From the NCBI GenBank assembly GCA_020746105.1, contig CM036636.1, positions 1,302,001 to 1,366,000 of the forward strand: a stretch of 64,000 nt of DNA, in the 5' to 3' direction. Under the pieces are notes generated by a model. That model was not told where the DNA came from and made no database searches. It saw only the letters and a list, made by a program, of their open reading frames with translations. Made by a program: the position numbers and the translations under genes. Shown here one piece after another: positions 46,541 through 57,283 of this stretch (position 1 is its first letter; every line of letters begins with the position of its first letter). The DNA is from Trogon surrucura (Eukaryota; Chordata; Aves; Trogoniformes; Trogonidae).

Positions 46541-47699
46541 AAAGGCTTTGGAGCTTTTTGGGGAGGTCCTACCATGACCCTTCAGGGAACAGCTGAAGAT
46601 AGCACAGAGAGGGCAGGGTCTGGGCTGAGGACATGCTGAATAGGCATGTACAAAGCACTTTTATATGAAAAAAAGAACAGAAAAGTAGTGTTAGTACAAG
46701 CAGAAAAATTATTCCCCAGGGAACAAATGAGATGAACCAGCTGGAAAATCCGAGGTGAGGATTTGGGACAAGGTTTGTGGCAGCAGTAGGGGGCATGGGT
46801 AAACCTACAGCAAGGTTGGTGTGGGCCAGGTGTACAAAATAGTTCGGGGGGAACATATTGGTCATGGCCCAGGGTGAGGAAAGGTAGAGAAACCACAGAG
46901 AAATTCTGGCAGAACCCCTAAAAGGGTGGCATTTGCTGAATTAACAAATGTCAGTTCAAATTTAGCTGGAGGGCTGAGCGGTTTTACAGCTAAATTGTGA
47001 CGAGGCGGTGATGCGAATGTTTTGAGATGCATGAGGGTTCTGGAAGCACGGGGCAGGGACCACAAAGGCTCAGGCTCCTGTGCTGTGGCACATGTCCCTT
47101 CAGACCCCACGGTGTCCTACACCACTGGGCTGGAAGATCACTTCTTGCAGGACAAACCTTTTTCCAACCCACAAGTATTCCCCTGACTGACACCCATCTG
47201 CTCCCGTGGTGCTGTTCCCCTGGTCCCAAACTCACTCTTCTCCTGCTTGATTATTTTCCCCCATTGTCTTTAAGGATAATAACCCCATCCTTTATTATCT
47301 TTCTCCGTGGTGACACAAGGTTGTGTCATCTCTCATTTTCCAGCAGTTGGTTGGCCCCTGCAGCTCTAGGAGAACCCAAATCCAGGTCTGTGGGTGATGA
47401 CCAGGGTGACGGGTCACATCCCACCTGTAACGCCTGACTTCTCTTGAAACCATCCCAGCCTCACCTTTGTCACATCACATCCTGGTTCTTGTGCTATTTG
47501 TTAACAAAGATATTATATTAATTCGAATTTGGAACAATTTCCTTCCAGCCAGCCCTTGCAGCTTTATCCTCACTTGCCTCCTAAGCACCTTTCCTGACTG
47601 GTCCTGGTTGTCCCTCACTGTAGTTTGGAGAATCCTTTCCTGCAGGCTGCAGAATCAAAAGCTTTCCTCCAGTGTGAGTGGGGGAAAGTACCAGCTTGC
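46541..47699. other. Unique sequence, no gene assigned
   Basis: No supported gene. The part after 47460 may be decayed LINE belonging with the fragment at 47700. Confidence 0.4.
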
Positions 47700-47790
47700 T
47701 GAGGAAACCACTTATTTTTTCAAAGTTACCAGGTTAGTCTTGCACCATCTGGCTTAATAAACCCACGTTGAGCTCTAACCTCTTTTCATT
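47700..47790 (-). mobile_element. Possible ancient CR1-like RT fragment
   Basis: ACCAGGTTAGTCTTGCACCA and the following 30 bases resemble the reverse of the RT segment encoding the HGF.K...C.TNL motif in old amniote CR1 elements. On minus the relevant frame ends ARLTW or KTNLV depending on frame. Short and diverged. Confidence 0.35.
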
Positions 47791-49490
47791 TCTCCCATAT
47801 CTGTAATTCTTCTCTGTCCAAATTGGCTCTAACAGCTCAGGTACCGCAGGGATCAAACCTGGTGCCCATTCGCCCTTTTCATTTGCCCCAGGAACTCCCC
47901 TGCCTACTCTTTGTTCCTCCGGTGCCACCCTCAACTTAGATTTATTTGAAAAAAGTCATTACTGGATGTGCGTATTTGATGTTCTGGTTATTTTTAGATG
48001 TCAGAGGCTGGGATTATTGGCCCCCCCCCGGCTCAGGTGCATTGAGTTGTTCAAAAGTTGCTCCTCGGAGGAGATGATCAGCTCCGATCTCGTTCCCTCG
48101 CTGGCAGCAGCGTCCTGCTGTCACGTCTGCATTCAACATTTCCTTTGTTAGAGAAAACGGACACAGAATATGTGTGTGTAGCTTTGGGGTTACATCCAGA
48201 AGATCTTTAATCTTCACCGTTACTGATCAGCAGACACCCATCTTTCTTCTCTTTCCATTCATAGCACGAACAAATCCTTTACGATTTGCTTCAATTCAGT
48301 TTTAACTCAGCTTGACTTTTACCAATTCTCACTTTTTCCCTACCCTTTCTGAGAATCAGGATGTAGGTTTATTTGCTGCTCAGTTCTTTCTTCCTGTCGT
48401 TGCAACCTCTCCGGTTGGTCCTAACAGACTTTTAGATGAAGTTACTAATTGTGTTAAACACAGTCCTCTGGGATTTTTCTGCTTGCTTTGGAAGCCCGTT
48501 CCAGATCCTTTTGCATGTTTGATTTCAACACATTCCCACTCCTTATGCCCCTGAACTGCTCAGGACAATCATCTCTGTTCATTTGCCTTGTTATCCCTTG
48601 CCCTTTGGAACCAAGAGCCTTATTTGCAGAAAATAAAGTGAGCCCTCCGTTTGTCTGAACTAAGATAATTCAAAATAAAGTCATTTATTAGTGACTGGCT
48701 CTGCTAGTCCAATCCAAGCTTAATGCTACATCACTCCCTGTCGATAAAAGAGTTGTGGAGATGGCGCATTGCCTGTCACAGGCAGGAACATCTCGAGGGG
48801 TCCAGCCTGAAGAATCACGTCATGGAGCTGCATCCTGCTGCCAGAGCACGGTGCTGGCTCTGATGGAAGGTGCCCAACCTCTCTGCTTGTACCAAAACAG
48901 CTCCGGTGTCAAGAGCAAGAAATGTCATTTCCCTTTGGTGCTTTCCAAGAAGAACCTGATTTAAGAGGCAAAGAAGGGGCAGCAAGGACCGCAGAGGTGT
49001 GCCTGATTTTTCTCAGAAATGCGTTTCATGCCGTTTCAAGGGGATCCCTGTTTTTCTGCAAATAACAAAGAGCAGGAATAGGACCTAAGTTACACAGTGC
49101 TCATGATTAGGAGCGAGTCTTGCTCATTTCTGTTTGCCAGGAGAACGAGCTAGGACAGGAGTAGACGCCAGTGAAGTATTTTAGCAATGGCAATAGAGTA
49201 GAAAACCTCCCATATTTCTCAACTTGCTTAAAAATCCCAGCAAAGTGTCCCAGCCAAGCCCTATCTCCTAAGAGTCGGTTCTCCCATGTGCCACCCCTGC
49301 ATCTCCACAGCCGGCACCTGCTGATGCCACCCCAATATTTGCCCTAGAGCCAGCTTGAACTATTCCACCTCGACCAATTCATCTCAGCTACTTACACCAG
49401 CAACTCGGGAATACGAACCATCATTAGCCTCTCATCTCAAACCACACTCGTCTCCGGAATTTACCTGTGCTTCTTCTCTGTTTCTCCAGC
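47791..49490. other. Unique sequence, no gene assigned
   Basis: About 1.7 kb. A C-run lies at 48020-48029. Some stretches (48280-48600) look like decayed repeat, but none can be named. No gene is supported. Confidence 0.4.
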
Positions 49491-49800
49491 GAGAAATTAA
49501 CGTGTCTGTCAACAAGTGCCCTTCCATTAAACCTGCACTTGTTTATTTTAAAATAAAAGTAAACTGCCACACTGAGCATAAAAACACACAGCGTTTTATG
49601 TGGGAATCTGAAAGAATATTATATTAAAATGCACATTTCTTTGCTTCTCTTCTGAATCTCATGAGACTCTCTTCCAGGGAATTTCAATGGTGACTGCTTT
49701 CCTCTGCATTAATGTAATTCAAGCCTTTTCAACCATAAAACTTTCTTAATTTAACACACAACCCTTTAGTGTTTAAAATAAACAGTAAAGCATTTCATTG
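49491..49800. promoter_or_regulatory. Weak candidate conserved non-coding element
   Basis: Unique AT-rich block with TTATTTTAAAATAAAAG, GAATATTATATTAAAATGCA and TGCATTAATGTAATTC. Composition only. Confidence 0.25.
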
Positions 49801-50077
49801 GCCACCGTGTCCTGTGTTCCTGCCATAAAACCTGCAATTGCACACCCTGACCCACCCAGGCAGGTCTAGAGAAACGTGGCTGAGGTGGTGGAGATCCCTG
49901 ATCCCAGGAGCAGCCCAAGGAAGGGAAGACATTCCTGGGGGAGGGCACACAGGAGGATCCTTCCAACCCTGGCGGTTCTTTGCATCCCCACTGTGGGCTG
50001 AGCTGGCCAACGGACAAGTCCCAGACTTGGGAAATTTGAAAGGTATCATCCACCACTACTGTGCTCCACTTGAGTGG
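49801..50077. other. Flank of the minisatellite, no gene assigned
   Basis: GC-richer unique sequence. The long frames that cross it on both strands depend on the adjacent 31-bp repeat and are not supported as genes. Confidence 0.5.
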
Positions 50078-50390
50078 CCCAACACAGGGGTGTCCAGAGC
50101 TCTGGTGGCTCCACACAGGTGCGTCCAGAGCTTTGGTGGCCCCACACAGGTGCATCCAGAGCTCTGGTGGCCCCACACAGGGGTGTCCAGAGCTCTGGTG
50201 GCCCCACACAGGTGCATCCAGAGCTCTGGTGGCCCCACACAGGGGTGTTCCAGAGCTCTGGTGGCCCCACACAGGTGCATCCAGAACTCTGGTGGCCCAG
50301 CACAGGTGCATCCAGAGCTCTGGTGGCCCCACATAGGTGTGTCCAGAGCTCTGGTGGCCCCCATGCAGAGGTTTCTACAGCTCTGGTGTG
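50078..50390 (+). repeat. Minisatellite, about 10 copies of a 31-bp unit
   Basis: Unit starts fall at 50109, 50140, 50171, 50202, 50233, 50265, 50296, 50327 and 50358: period 31, with one 32-bp unit. The core CCAGAGCTCTGG in most units is a perfect 12-bp palindrome. Units alternate partly between a GGTGCATCC type and a GGGGTGTCC type, suggesting duplication of pairs. Because 31 is not a multiple of 3 and the unit lacks stops, all frames on both strands stay open and give a 31-residue repeat. These frames should not be taken for a protein. Confidence 0.95.
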
Positions 50391-50755
50391 AGCCCAGCTG
50401 CACACAGAGCCAGGGTGGGGGCATCCTGTGCTGGAGGGATAAACCTCACCCATGAGATAAACTTCTGTGTGGCTCTGCTGGGGCTCTGCAGGTAAAAGAC
50501 CCACAGCTCCTCAGAGGCTCTTGCTCACAGGAGAATACCTGGAAAGACTGCCTGGGCCTCTGTTCTTTGCATTTTTAATTTCTTTTTCTCTGCATAATAG
50601 AATATCAACTTTGTACGGACACATACTCCACCCTGTCCCGGTCTCCAGGTCACAGTGTCCAACTCCTTCTCCTGTGCAAACCAAACTCAAATGGAAGAAG
50701 AGGATGGCGGGAGCTTGGGTGGGTCTTCTCAGAGCAGGGACCGTGGGTGCCGGCT
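50391..50755. other. Unique sequence, no gene assigned
   Basis: No repeat or gene. Leads into the conserved-element candidate at 50756. Confidence 0.45.
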
Positions 50756-51245
50756 TGTCAGAAAAGAGCTGTGATACGACGGCGCGTGTGCAGCCCGTGA
50801 GGCGGCTGTAATTAAAAGTCCTCGCTGGGATTCTGGCCCGACCCTTCGCTTTCTGCGCAGATGGATGTCAAATGTCAAACTGTCTCCCCAGCTCCATCGA
50901 AACCGGCCTGATGAGACAGCCGCTAGTGAGAGTCGAGCAGTCCATCGGGACATCTGGCATTCAGCGTAATTGTTTATGAGACAAAATTTGCCAGAAGCAG
51001 CAGCAGGCCAAATTGGAAAGAACTAATGGCTAAATATTGGGGAATTATCTGGCTGGAGCAGTACGGCCCAGCCTGGTTAATTAGGAGCTTGCAATGAATG
51101 TAGAATCGCTGTTAATTTTAACCCACCGTGCCTTTCCCGAGGCGAAATAGTGAGAGTATCAGTATTATGTGATTTGGTAAACGGTGGAAGGGAATGTTTA
51201 ATAATGGTGGATTTTCCTCTTTATCTTAAGTGCTTCACCCTTCAT
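50756..51245. promoter_or_regulatory. Candidate conserved non-coding element (50.8-51.2 kb)
   Basis: Unique block with retained CpGs (GATACGACGGCGCGTGTG), GGATGTCAAATGTCAAACTG, TGGTTAATTAGGAGCTTGCA, CGCTGTTAATTTTAACCC and GTTTAATAATGGTGG. Part of it is bordered by a GC-rich start and an abrupt return to ordinary sequence at 51245. Strong appearance of a developmental enhancer; alignment would decide. Confidence 0.5.
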
Positions 51246-52191
51246 CTAGCAGGCAGCCGCCCACCCCAGCGAGGCGGCCAAGCTGATGGCAGCAGGCACA
51301 CCAGGATTTAGCCCCTGAGAGCCTTTTCAGTGCCTTCTCCAGATTTTTTTCTGTGGTAGCAGTACTCCAGTGCCTGCCCATCACAGCCGGAGCATCTCTG
51401 CCTGGCATGGGGGCCTCCCAGCACCACTATGGTCCCTGTGGCACCTGTGGGTGCCCTCTCCACAGAGCAAGAGCCAGATCAGGGGGACGTGGGGAAGGAT
51501 GAGGGTGATGTATGTCCCGGGGGCTGCCAGGAGGGTTTTCAGGGTGGTCGGGACAGGCAGGGGACATTTCCATGGGGACCTGGGGCAAGTGCGCTGCACT
51601 TGAAGTGAGGGGAGAGAGGAAGGCCAGGAGCACCAAGAGGGTTGTGACCCATAGGTCGAAGTGGCTTGGGGCAGGAGAGAGGTGTAGCAAAGGGGGATAA
51701 GCTAAGGGGCTCGGCGCTGGGGCCAAGGCCATCGGTCACCAGGGCTGAGGGTACAAATTGCTGTGTCAGAAGGGGATGATGATACTGGGGGACAGTCCTT
51801 GCCACTGGCAGGATCCAGTTCAGGGACAGGGACACAGACACCGGGATGCTGCCTCCACCACGTGCAAGGGAAATGGTAATTCTCTACAGCATCACACCTG
51901 AGCCAAGCATCTTCACAGGAGGTCATGTCGTGTGCTCTTCCTCTGCTTGCTAAGCAGTCACTAACACGGTGCAGGAAGGCTCTGTTTGTGTTGAGTATTG
52001 AGAGTATGTGCTCACACAGCTCAGCTGGGCGCTGCCTGAGGATCCTCTCCCTGCCCAGTGTAACAGCTTTGGGGTTTGCCTTCCTTGGTTTAGGCTTTGA
52101 AACAGCAGTGGAGGCCATGATAGCTGGTGAAGGAATCTACTTCATTCCAGATCCATAGTTTCCTTCAAACACGAGTGCTGCAGGGCAGGGG
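51246..52191. other. Unique sequence, no gene assigned
   Basis: GC-richer DNA with overlapping domain-free frames on both strands at 51370-52118. No gene is supported. Confidence 0.45.
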
Positions 52192-52417
52192 CACTCGAGG
52201 GACATTAGGAAGAAGTTCTTCACAGAAAGAGTGGTCATACACTGGAACAGACTGCCTAGGGAAGGGGTTGAGTCGCCATCCCTGGATGTGTTTAAGTGTC
52301 GCTTAGATGTGGTGTTGGGTGAGATGGTTTAGGGGTGAACTTGTAGTGTAGGGTTAATGGTTGGACTCGATGATCCCAAGGGTCTTTTCCAGCCTGAACT
52401 GTTCTATGATTCTATGA
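52192..52417 (+). mobile_element. CR1 LINE 3' fragment
   Basis: Forward copy: GGACATTAGGAAGAAGTTCT, AAAGAGTGGTCATACACTGG, AACAGACTGCCTAGGGAAGG, GTGTTTAAGTGTCGCTTAGA, GGTTGGACTCGATGATCCCA, tail GTTCTATGATTCTATGA. 5'-truncated to about 225 bp. Confidence 0.95.
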
Positions 52418-52539
52418 CTTAGACAAGGGTTGTGACACTGCAGGTATCAACCCATGAGCAGAAGAACTTGGTTCACTCCAACAGTAGCTTACAGACTGGC
52501 CTGATGAGCAATGGAGAGCCCACCAAGCCTCAGCAATCC

Positions 52540-52573
52540 CTTCTGAGGCATCTTTCTATGATTCTACGATCTT
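52540..52573 (+). mobile_element. Possible tail-only CR1 fragment
   Basis: CCCTTCTGAGGCATCTTTCT and ATGATTCTACGATC resemble just the last 35 bases of CR1 (compare CTGAGACATTCTATGATTCT at 34581). No element body beside it. Confidence 0.4.
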
Positions 52574-53730
52574 TGATTTCTGTGTGGTCTGTTCAGCCTC
52601 ACCGTCACATGGTGGGGCTGATTTTATGGTGCCTTGATGACAATTCAAGTCAGGTTGCTTTGAGTGAAATCTTCTAACTCATTAACGGTGATGACACTTG
52701 CACCCTCATATGTTGTGTTATGCTTTAACCCACAAAAGGTACTGATTCCCACCAAGCAGAGGTGATTGTCATAGATGGCTGTACTAAGACTAAAACCATC
52801 TTTGGCTGTTGTAACAAACCACCACAGCCTGGAAGTCCATTCCCTCAACAAGTCAAATGACATCAGGCTGGATTTTGGACCATTGCCTCTGGAGGCTTTC
52901 CATGGAAACGTTCAGGCTTTCAGCAGGGTCTGGGGCATAACTTGGCACGAGAAACCTGCACTTGTAATTCTCCCTATACATTAGCACTGATCCGGGCAAT
53001 CAGGCTTGCATCTTGGCTAATGCTCTCGTTTCATATCTTGAATGTCAGCATTCTCAGACTGCACCCAGTGTTCCTGAGCTGTAGCTCTGACCCCCTCTGG
53101 AAATGCCTCAATGACGGTGACTTTGGTATCAGAGAGGGATGTGCATCAATGCCGTACCACAGGAGGGTGATGGTGATTTCTTGCTTTCTGAACTCAAGCA
53201 TCTGACTTTCCAAATTTTCATGAAGATTCCCTAAGTCACTCAACAAATTCATCCGCCATGAACTCATAAACGAGATGCTGTCCAAGTATGGCGTGACGCA
53301 TGGAATTACAGCAAGCAGAGTGACTGGGAAAGGTTGAAGATTTCCCCTTAATGGAAGGTTCAGATAAGAGTTTGGAAGCAGCACAGAGGCCCTAGACCGG
53401 AGGAGCTTGACGGGCAGGACCAGGTCTGCATCTTCCATGCATCCCACAGCAAAGGCATCTTTTACCTTCCTCTGGTGTGTCTGGTTCTGGCCAGTCTCAA
53501 ACCCAAGCACTTCCTTTGAGCCACCTAAGCAATTCTTACTACTAGTCTGAAAAAAAATGCAATAACGGTGTCTATTACTGCACTAGAAAACCAGTCCTTC
53601 CCCTGTGCAACTTCCAGCCTAGCCCTGCTCTTCTTTCCCTTGCGTGCTCCTCTTCTCTGAGGAACTTCTTCCCATCATCTAGAGGAGCTCACCTAAAATT
53701 TTTAGGAAGATGTTTTCTGTGGTAGGTTCC
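52574..53730 (-). other. Unassigned stretch with two open frames on the minus strand
   Basis: Two minus-strand frames, 53510-53031 (159 codons) and 52863-52645 (72 codons), have balanced, non-repetitive amino-acid composition in DNA that is not GC-rich. I recognise no domain, and they are not in the same frame across the gap. Frames of this length are expected a few times per 64 kb by chance, so this may be nothing. An old processed pseudogene is the alternative. A translated search would decide. Confidence 0.15.
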
Positions 53731-54060
53731 ATGTAACCTTTCTTGTTTAATTTAAACTTAATTTCAGCTCATATTTCAAAATCCAAATGCACCTGGCTGT
53801 GGAACATTTATACAGGCAACAGAATACTGAGTGTTTTAATGAACTGCACTTACCATATTATTTGTGGCAAAGTATTTTTAATGGAAATTTCAAAACATGT
53901 CTGGTAAGACATCGCTTGGCTCCTGTATCTGCTGAAGTGAAATAAAATACTGTGTTTTTTGCTAATAGCTGTGAAAATTCTTAGCAGGCGTTAATAAGCA
54001 GGAGAAAAATCTTTTCTCTCTTTTTTTCCCCTCAAGGAAATGAATGATTATGTCAGAATT
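53731..54060. promoter_or_regulatory. Weak candidate conserved non-coding element
   Basis: AT-rich unique block with GTTTAATTTAAACTTAATTT, ACATTTATACAGGCAAC and TTTTTAATGGAAATTTC. Composition-based only. Confidence 0.25.
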
Positions 54061-55670
54061 TAAAGGAAAAGAAAGATACTGGGTGGGACTTATCAAAAAA
54101 ATAGGCAACAAACAAACCTTTTCTTCCCTCGAAACACTTTCCTTGCGGGTGCAGTGGTACAGCTGCATACATTTTATATCATTCGTTCAACGTTATCTTT
54201 CTTCTCAAATATTTAAAAACCTGTTATGCTGTTTGGAAAGCTCACTCAGGGGTATGTCATTTTAGCTTTTCATCAAACTCCAATGCCTATATTTGTTAGT
54301 ATACATTTTAAAGCATTATTCATTCACCTGGCATCAGCTGGAGATGCAGAATTTTAGCTCTCGCTCCTGAGCAGAGCAACCCCAGAGAGGTCGAGTTACT
54401 GGGTGACTTGGGTCAGGGCGCGATGTGGTGGCAGCATTTTCTGCCCCAAAATGTCCTGCCTTGCAGGCAGCAAGGAGAGGAGCGGGGCGATACCTGTGTG
54501 CAAGGCTGGTTGAAGGGTTTGGAGTTGAAACACAAAGATTTTTTTTAAAAAAAATTGTCAGTTTTGCATCCTCAAAAGCCAGAAGTGCCAGGATTTTGCA
54601 AGTCAGGACTGACCAGGCTGCTTTCAGCCACAGGAGATGCAAGTTCCTTTAGCAGCTCAGGTTGAGGAGGACTCAGCACACCTCAGAGGTAGGTCAACAC
54701 GCCACCTGTGCGTGCTCATCCTTCCAGGTACATCCTCACCCCGGTGTGACATGGACCAGGAACACTGACGCTGGTAAATCAGCAGCAATGACCAACTTGG
54801 AGAAAAAAAAAAATGAAGGAAACTGCAGGAGACATGAGGTCCAAGCCCCTAAGAAAGCTGCTGTCCTGCCAGGCTCTGCCCACCCCACTCTTGAGGAACC
54901 TCATGATGTTTTCTCGCAGTGCCAGATGGGGTGGATCCTGCTAAGATAGGGCGGGTTTGGATGCCCCTAGTGAGGGCAGGCTGGGGTCTACTCATCTGAA
55001 TGATGGAAAACCCTTCGCAAATTAATTAAATGTATAACATACCCAGAAAATGGAAGATGCCATAAAATGAAAGCAGAGAGAGCTGGAGTAGGTGGAGCTG
55101 AGTGCTGGAAGATCTAAACACCCCCACTGTGTTGTATGAAGATCACCAGGGTTTTTGAAGTCCTGGTGTTAACAGTAGGTGTTTCTGTCTATGAAGGCAT
55201 GTCCAGGTTAAGCAGAAGCTGGGCTGGCAGGACTCTGGTTGTGAAACCCACTCTGGGCTCAGCAGGGGACATCCAGGTCCCTTCTCACCCCATGCCTGCG
55301 CCCAGCCAAAGGTGCTTCCTTCAAAAAATATTGCCTTTTCCAGCAACCCACCCCAGCCCCCAACGCTCCTCTGCAGAGCAGATATGGACCTTGCTGGAGA
55401 TCCTGGTGAGCCTTGGTGCTCAGGAAACCTCACGGGGTCTTGTTTCGTGTCCCAGGCGTGGGGTGACAGTGGAGGTAGAGCAGGAGGCAGAGGTTCGGAA
55501 GGGGCCATCAGCCTGACCTCCTGCGCGTCCCTCAAACCCAGTCCTCGCCCCAGCCACGTGCAGATTTCACAACGGTTGGGTTTTCAGGCAGTGTTTAAGT
55601 GGCCTTCAGCCCCGTGAGGATGAGCTCGGGCAGGGCAGGGCATGGCTGCGGCGAGCGCGGTTCCTGCCCG
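54061..55670. other. Unique sequence, no gene assigned
   Basis: About 1.6 kb. T-run then A-run at 54540-54555. Frames without domains. No repeat is recognised. Confidence 0.45.
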
Positions 55671-56420
55671 TTCCCAGAGCGTCGGGAGCCCGGCGTGGCT
55701 CAAATAACTGTGATTACAGCCTTACATTTCCAGCGATTCAGTTAACAGCCTGATTAGTAAGATACTATTCCATTTCATAATTAGATTAATGAGAGCATTC
55801 ATTCAGAAGTTGTTATCTCACTTAATAATGACCTCACTGATTATTCTATCTCCTTTAACTGAGTGACTGATTTTGATTAAAATAAATATAGCTCGCAGCA
55901 CCTGGAAATTCATTCTCCTCTTTAGAAGGAATCTGACAGACAGAGACTCCCTTTTAAGAATTTCTTGAGAGTGATTAAATATTTTGGTCCTCCCGAGGCT
56001 GAATTTTCATGTTTTTAAAGACGACATTTTTGAAATATTTGATGATAAAATATTTATCAAGCCCTGTATTTATATTTTCAATACATCTGTTTCTACTTTG
56101 ACTGTTTGAACATAATTTCAGCAGAAATATATATTTGCGTGCTGAGCTGATCTAAAAAAAGCACCCACAAGTGCTTTTATACACACACGTTTGCACACAC
56201 ACACAACGACGTGGCGTTGAGCCTCATATCCATTTAACCCTGTACCTTACGTAATGATTTCTGATTTGGGAACAAACGCTGCCATCAGTCATTTAGCCAA
56301 CTGAGTTTATCAGATCCCTGCCGCTTGTAATGTTATATTGTACGTTAATTTATCTTCGAAAAGTGGCAAGAATTAGAAAGCACAACTGCTAAACGCTTTA
56401 ATATGGAAAAGGCAAAGAGG
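55671..56420. promoter_or_regulatory. Candidate conserved non-coding element (55.7-56.4 kb)
   Basis: The longest clean AT-rich unique block: CAAATAACTGTGATTACAGC, TTCATAATTAGATTAATGAG, CTCACTTAATAATGACCTCA, GATTTTGATTAAAATAAATA and AATATATATTTGCGTGCTG. Homeodomain cores are very dense, and there are no repeats apart from a short CA tract at 56181-56205. Best enhancer candidate by appearance. Confidence 0.5.
56181..56205 (+). repeat. Short interrupted CA microsatellite
   Basis: ACACACACG then TTTG then CACACACACACAAC. Too short to be a strong marker; potentially polymorphic. Confidence 0.8.
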
Positions 56421-57203
56421 CAACTGGAGTTAGCAGGTTTGTGGGAAAAGGCAAACCACGTCTGATGAGCAGGGCACAACAATTAGGGTTGGCCACAAAA
56501 TCTGTGCTGGTTTGGGCAACTTCAGTCGTGTCAGCAGCAGCGTGAAGGTGACCGCGACTCCTGCTTTGGAAGGTACTGCTGCTCCTTTATGAAGGAGAAA
56601 CCACCTTTAGTTGAAAAATATCTATTTTTTTCCAAGAGTGCCTGGTCTGGAGACAGGCAGGCCCCCAAGGAAGACCACTCGGGGTGACCTTCTCCTCTCT
56701 GTTCCATGGGAAGGGGCTGGCAGTGACCAGATTCTGCCCGTGACCTCGAGGGGACTCAGTGCCCCCGTGCACGGCCGTGGGGATGGGGTGCTCAGGGACA
56801 GGGTGGGGACAGATCGCTCTGTGTGTCACCCCTAAATGTCAGCACCTTGCTGCGCCTCAGCATCTGCTCTTTTGTGCTTCAATTCACACACTGGGTGTTG
56901 CAGGGTGAGTTACCAGGCTTCTGCTCCCTCCCTCTGAAACAAGGCATCCTTCAAGCACCACGTGGGTCCCTTCCAGTTAAGAAGTCACACCTGGAGCTCA
57001 GCAGTGCAGAGCCACTCCACTCACAGAGGAGAAGAGGGGATGAGGCCAAACCCAGACCTTTGCTGGAGTGGGGCACAACTTGTAAAGATACAGGAATAAC
57101 TAACAGCCCATTTCAGGCTGGGTTAGTGTTTGATGAATTGATGCAGCCAAGTTTCTCCAAAGGCAGCCACCAAGTTGTTGCCAACCTGATGCTGACGTGA
57201 CAG
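56421..57203. other. Unique sequence, no gene assigned
   Basis: No repeat or gene recognised. The plus frame 56823-57200 (125 codons) is domain-free. Confidence 0.45.
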
Positions 57204-57283
57204 ACTCACAGAATCACAGAATTGTTCAGGTCGGAAAAGACCTCTGAGGTCATCCAGTCCAGCCTATGACCCAACACCATCAC
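57204..57283 (-). mobile_element. CR1 LINE 3' end
   Basis: ACTCACAGAATCACAGAATT, GTTCAGGTCGGAAAAGACCT, CTGAGGTCATCCAGTCCAGC, then divergence. About 80 bp; same tail type as 6350-6437 ('GGAAAAGACCTCTGAGRTCATC'). Confidence 0.88.

Noticed and set aside
49766-50504. Large repetitive 'proteins' on both strands at the minisatellite
   Set aside because: They arise because a 31-bp unit without stops keeps all six frames open. The residue repeat is 31 long, exactly as expected from the DNA period.
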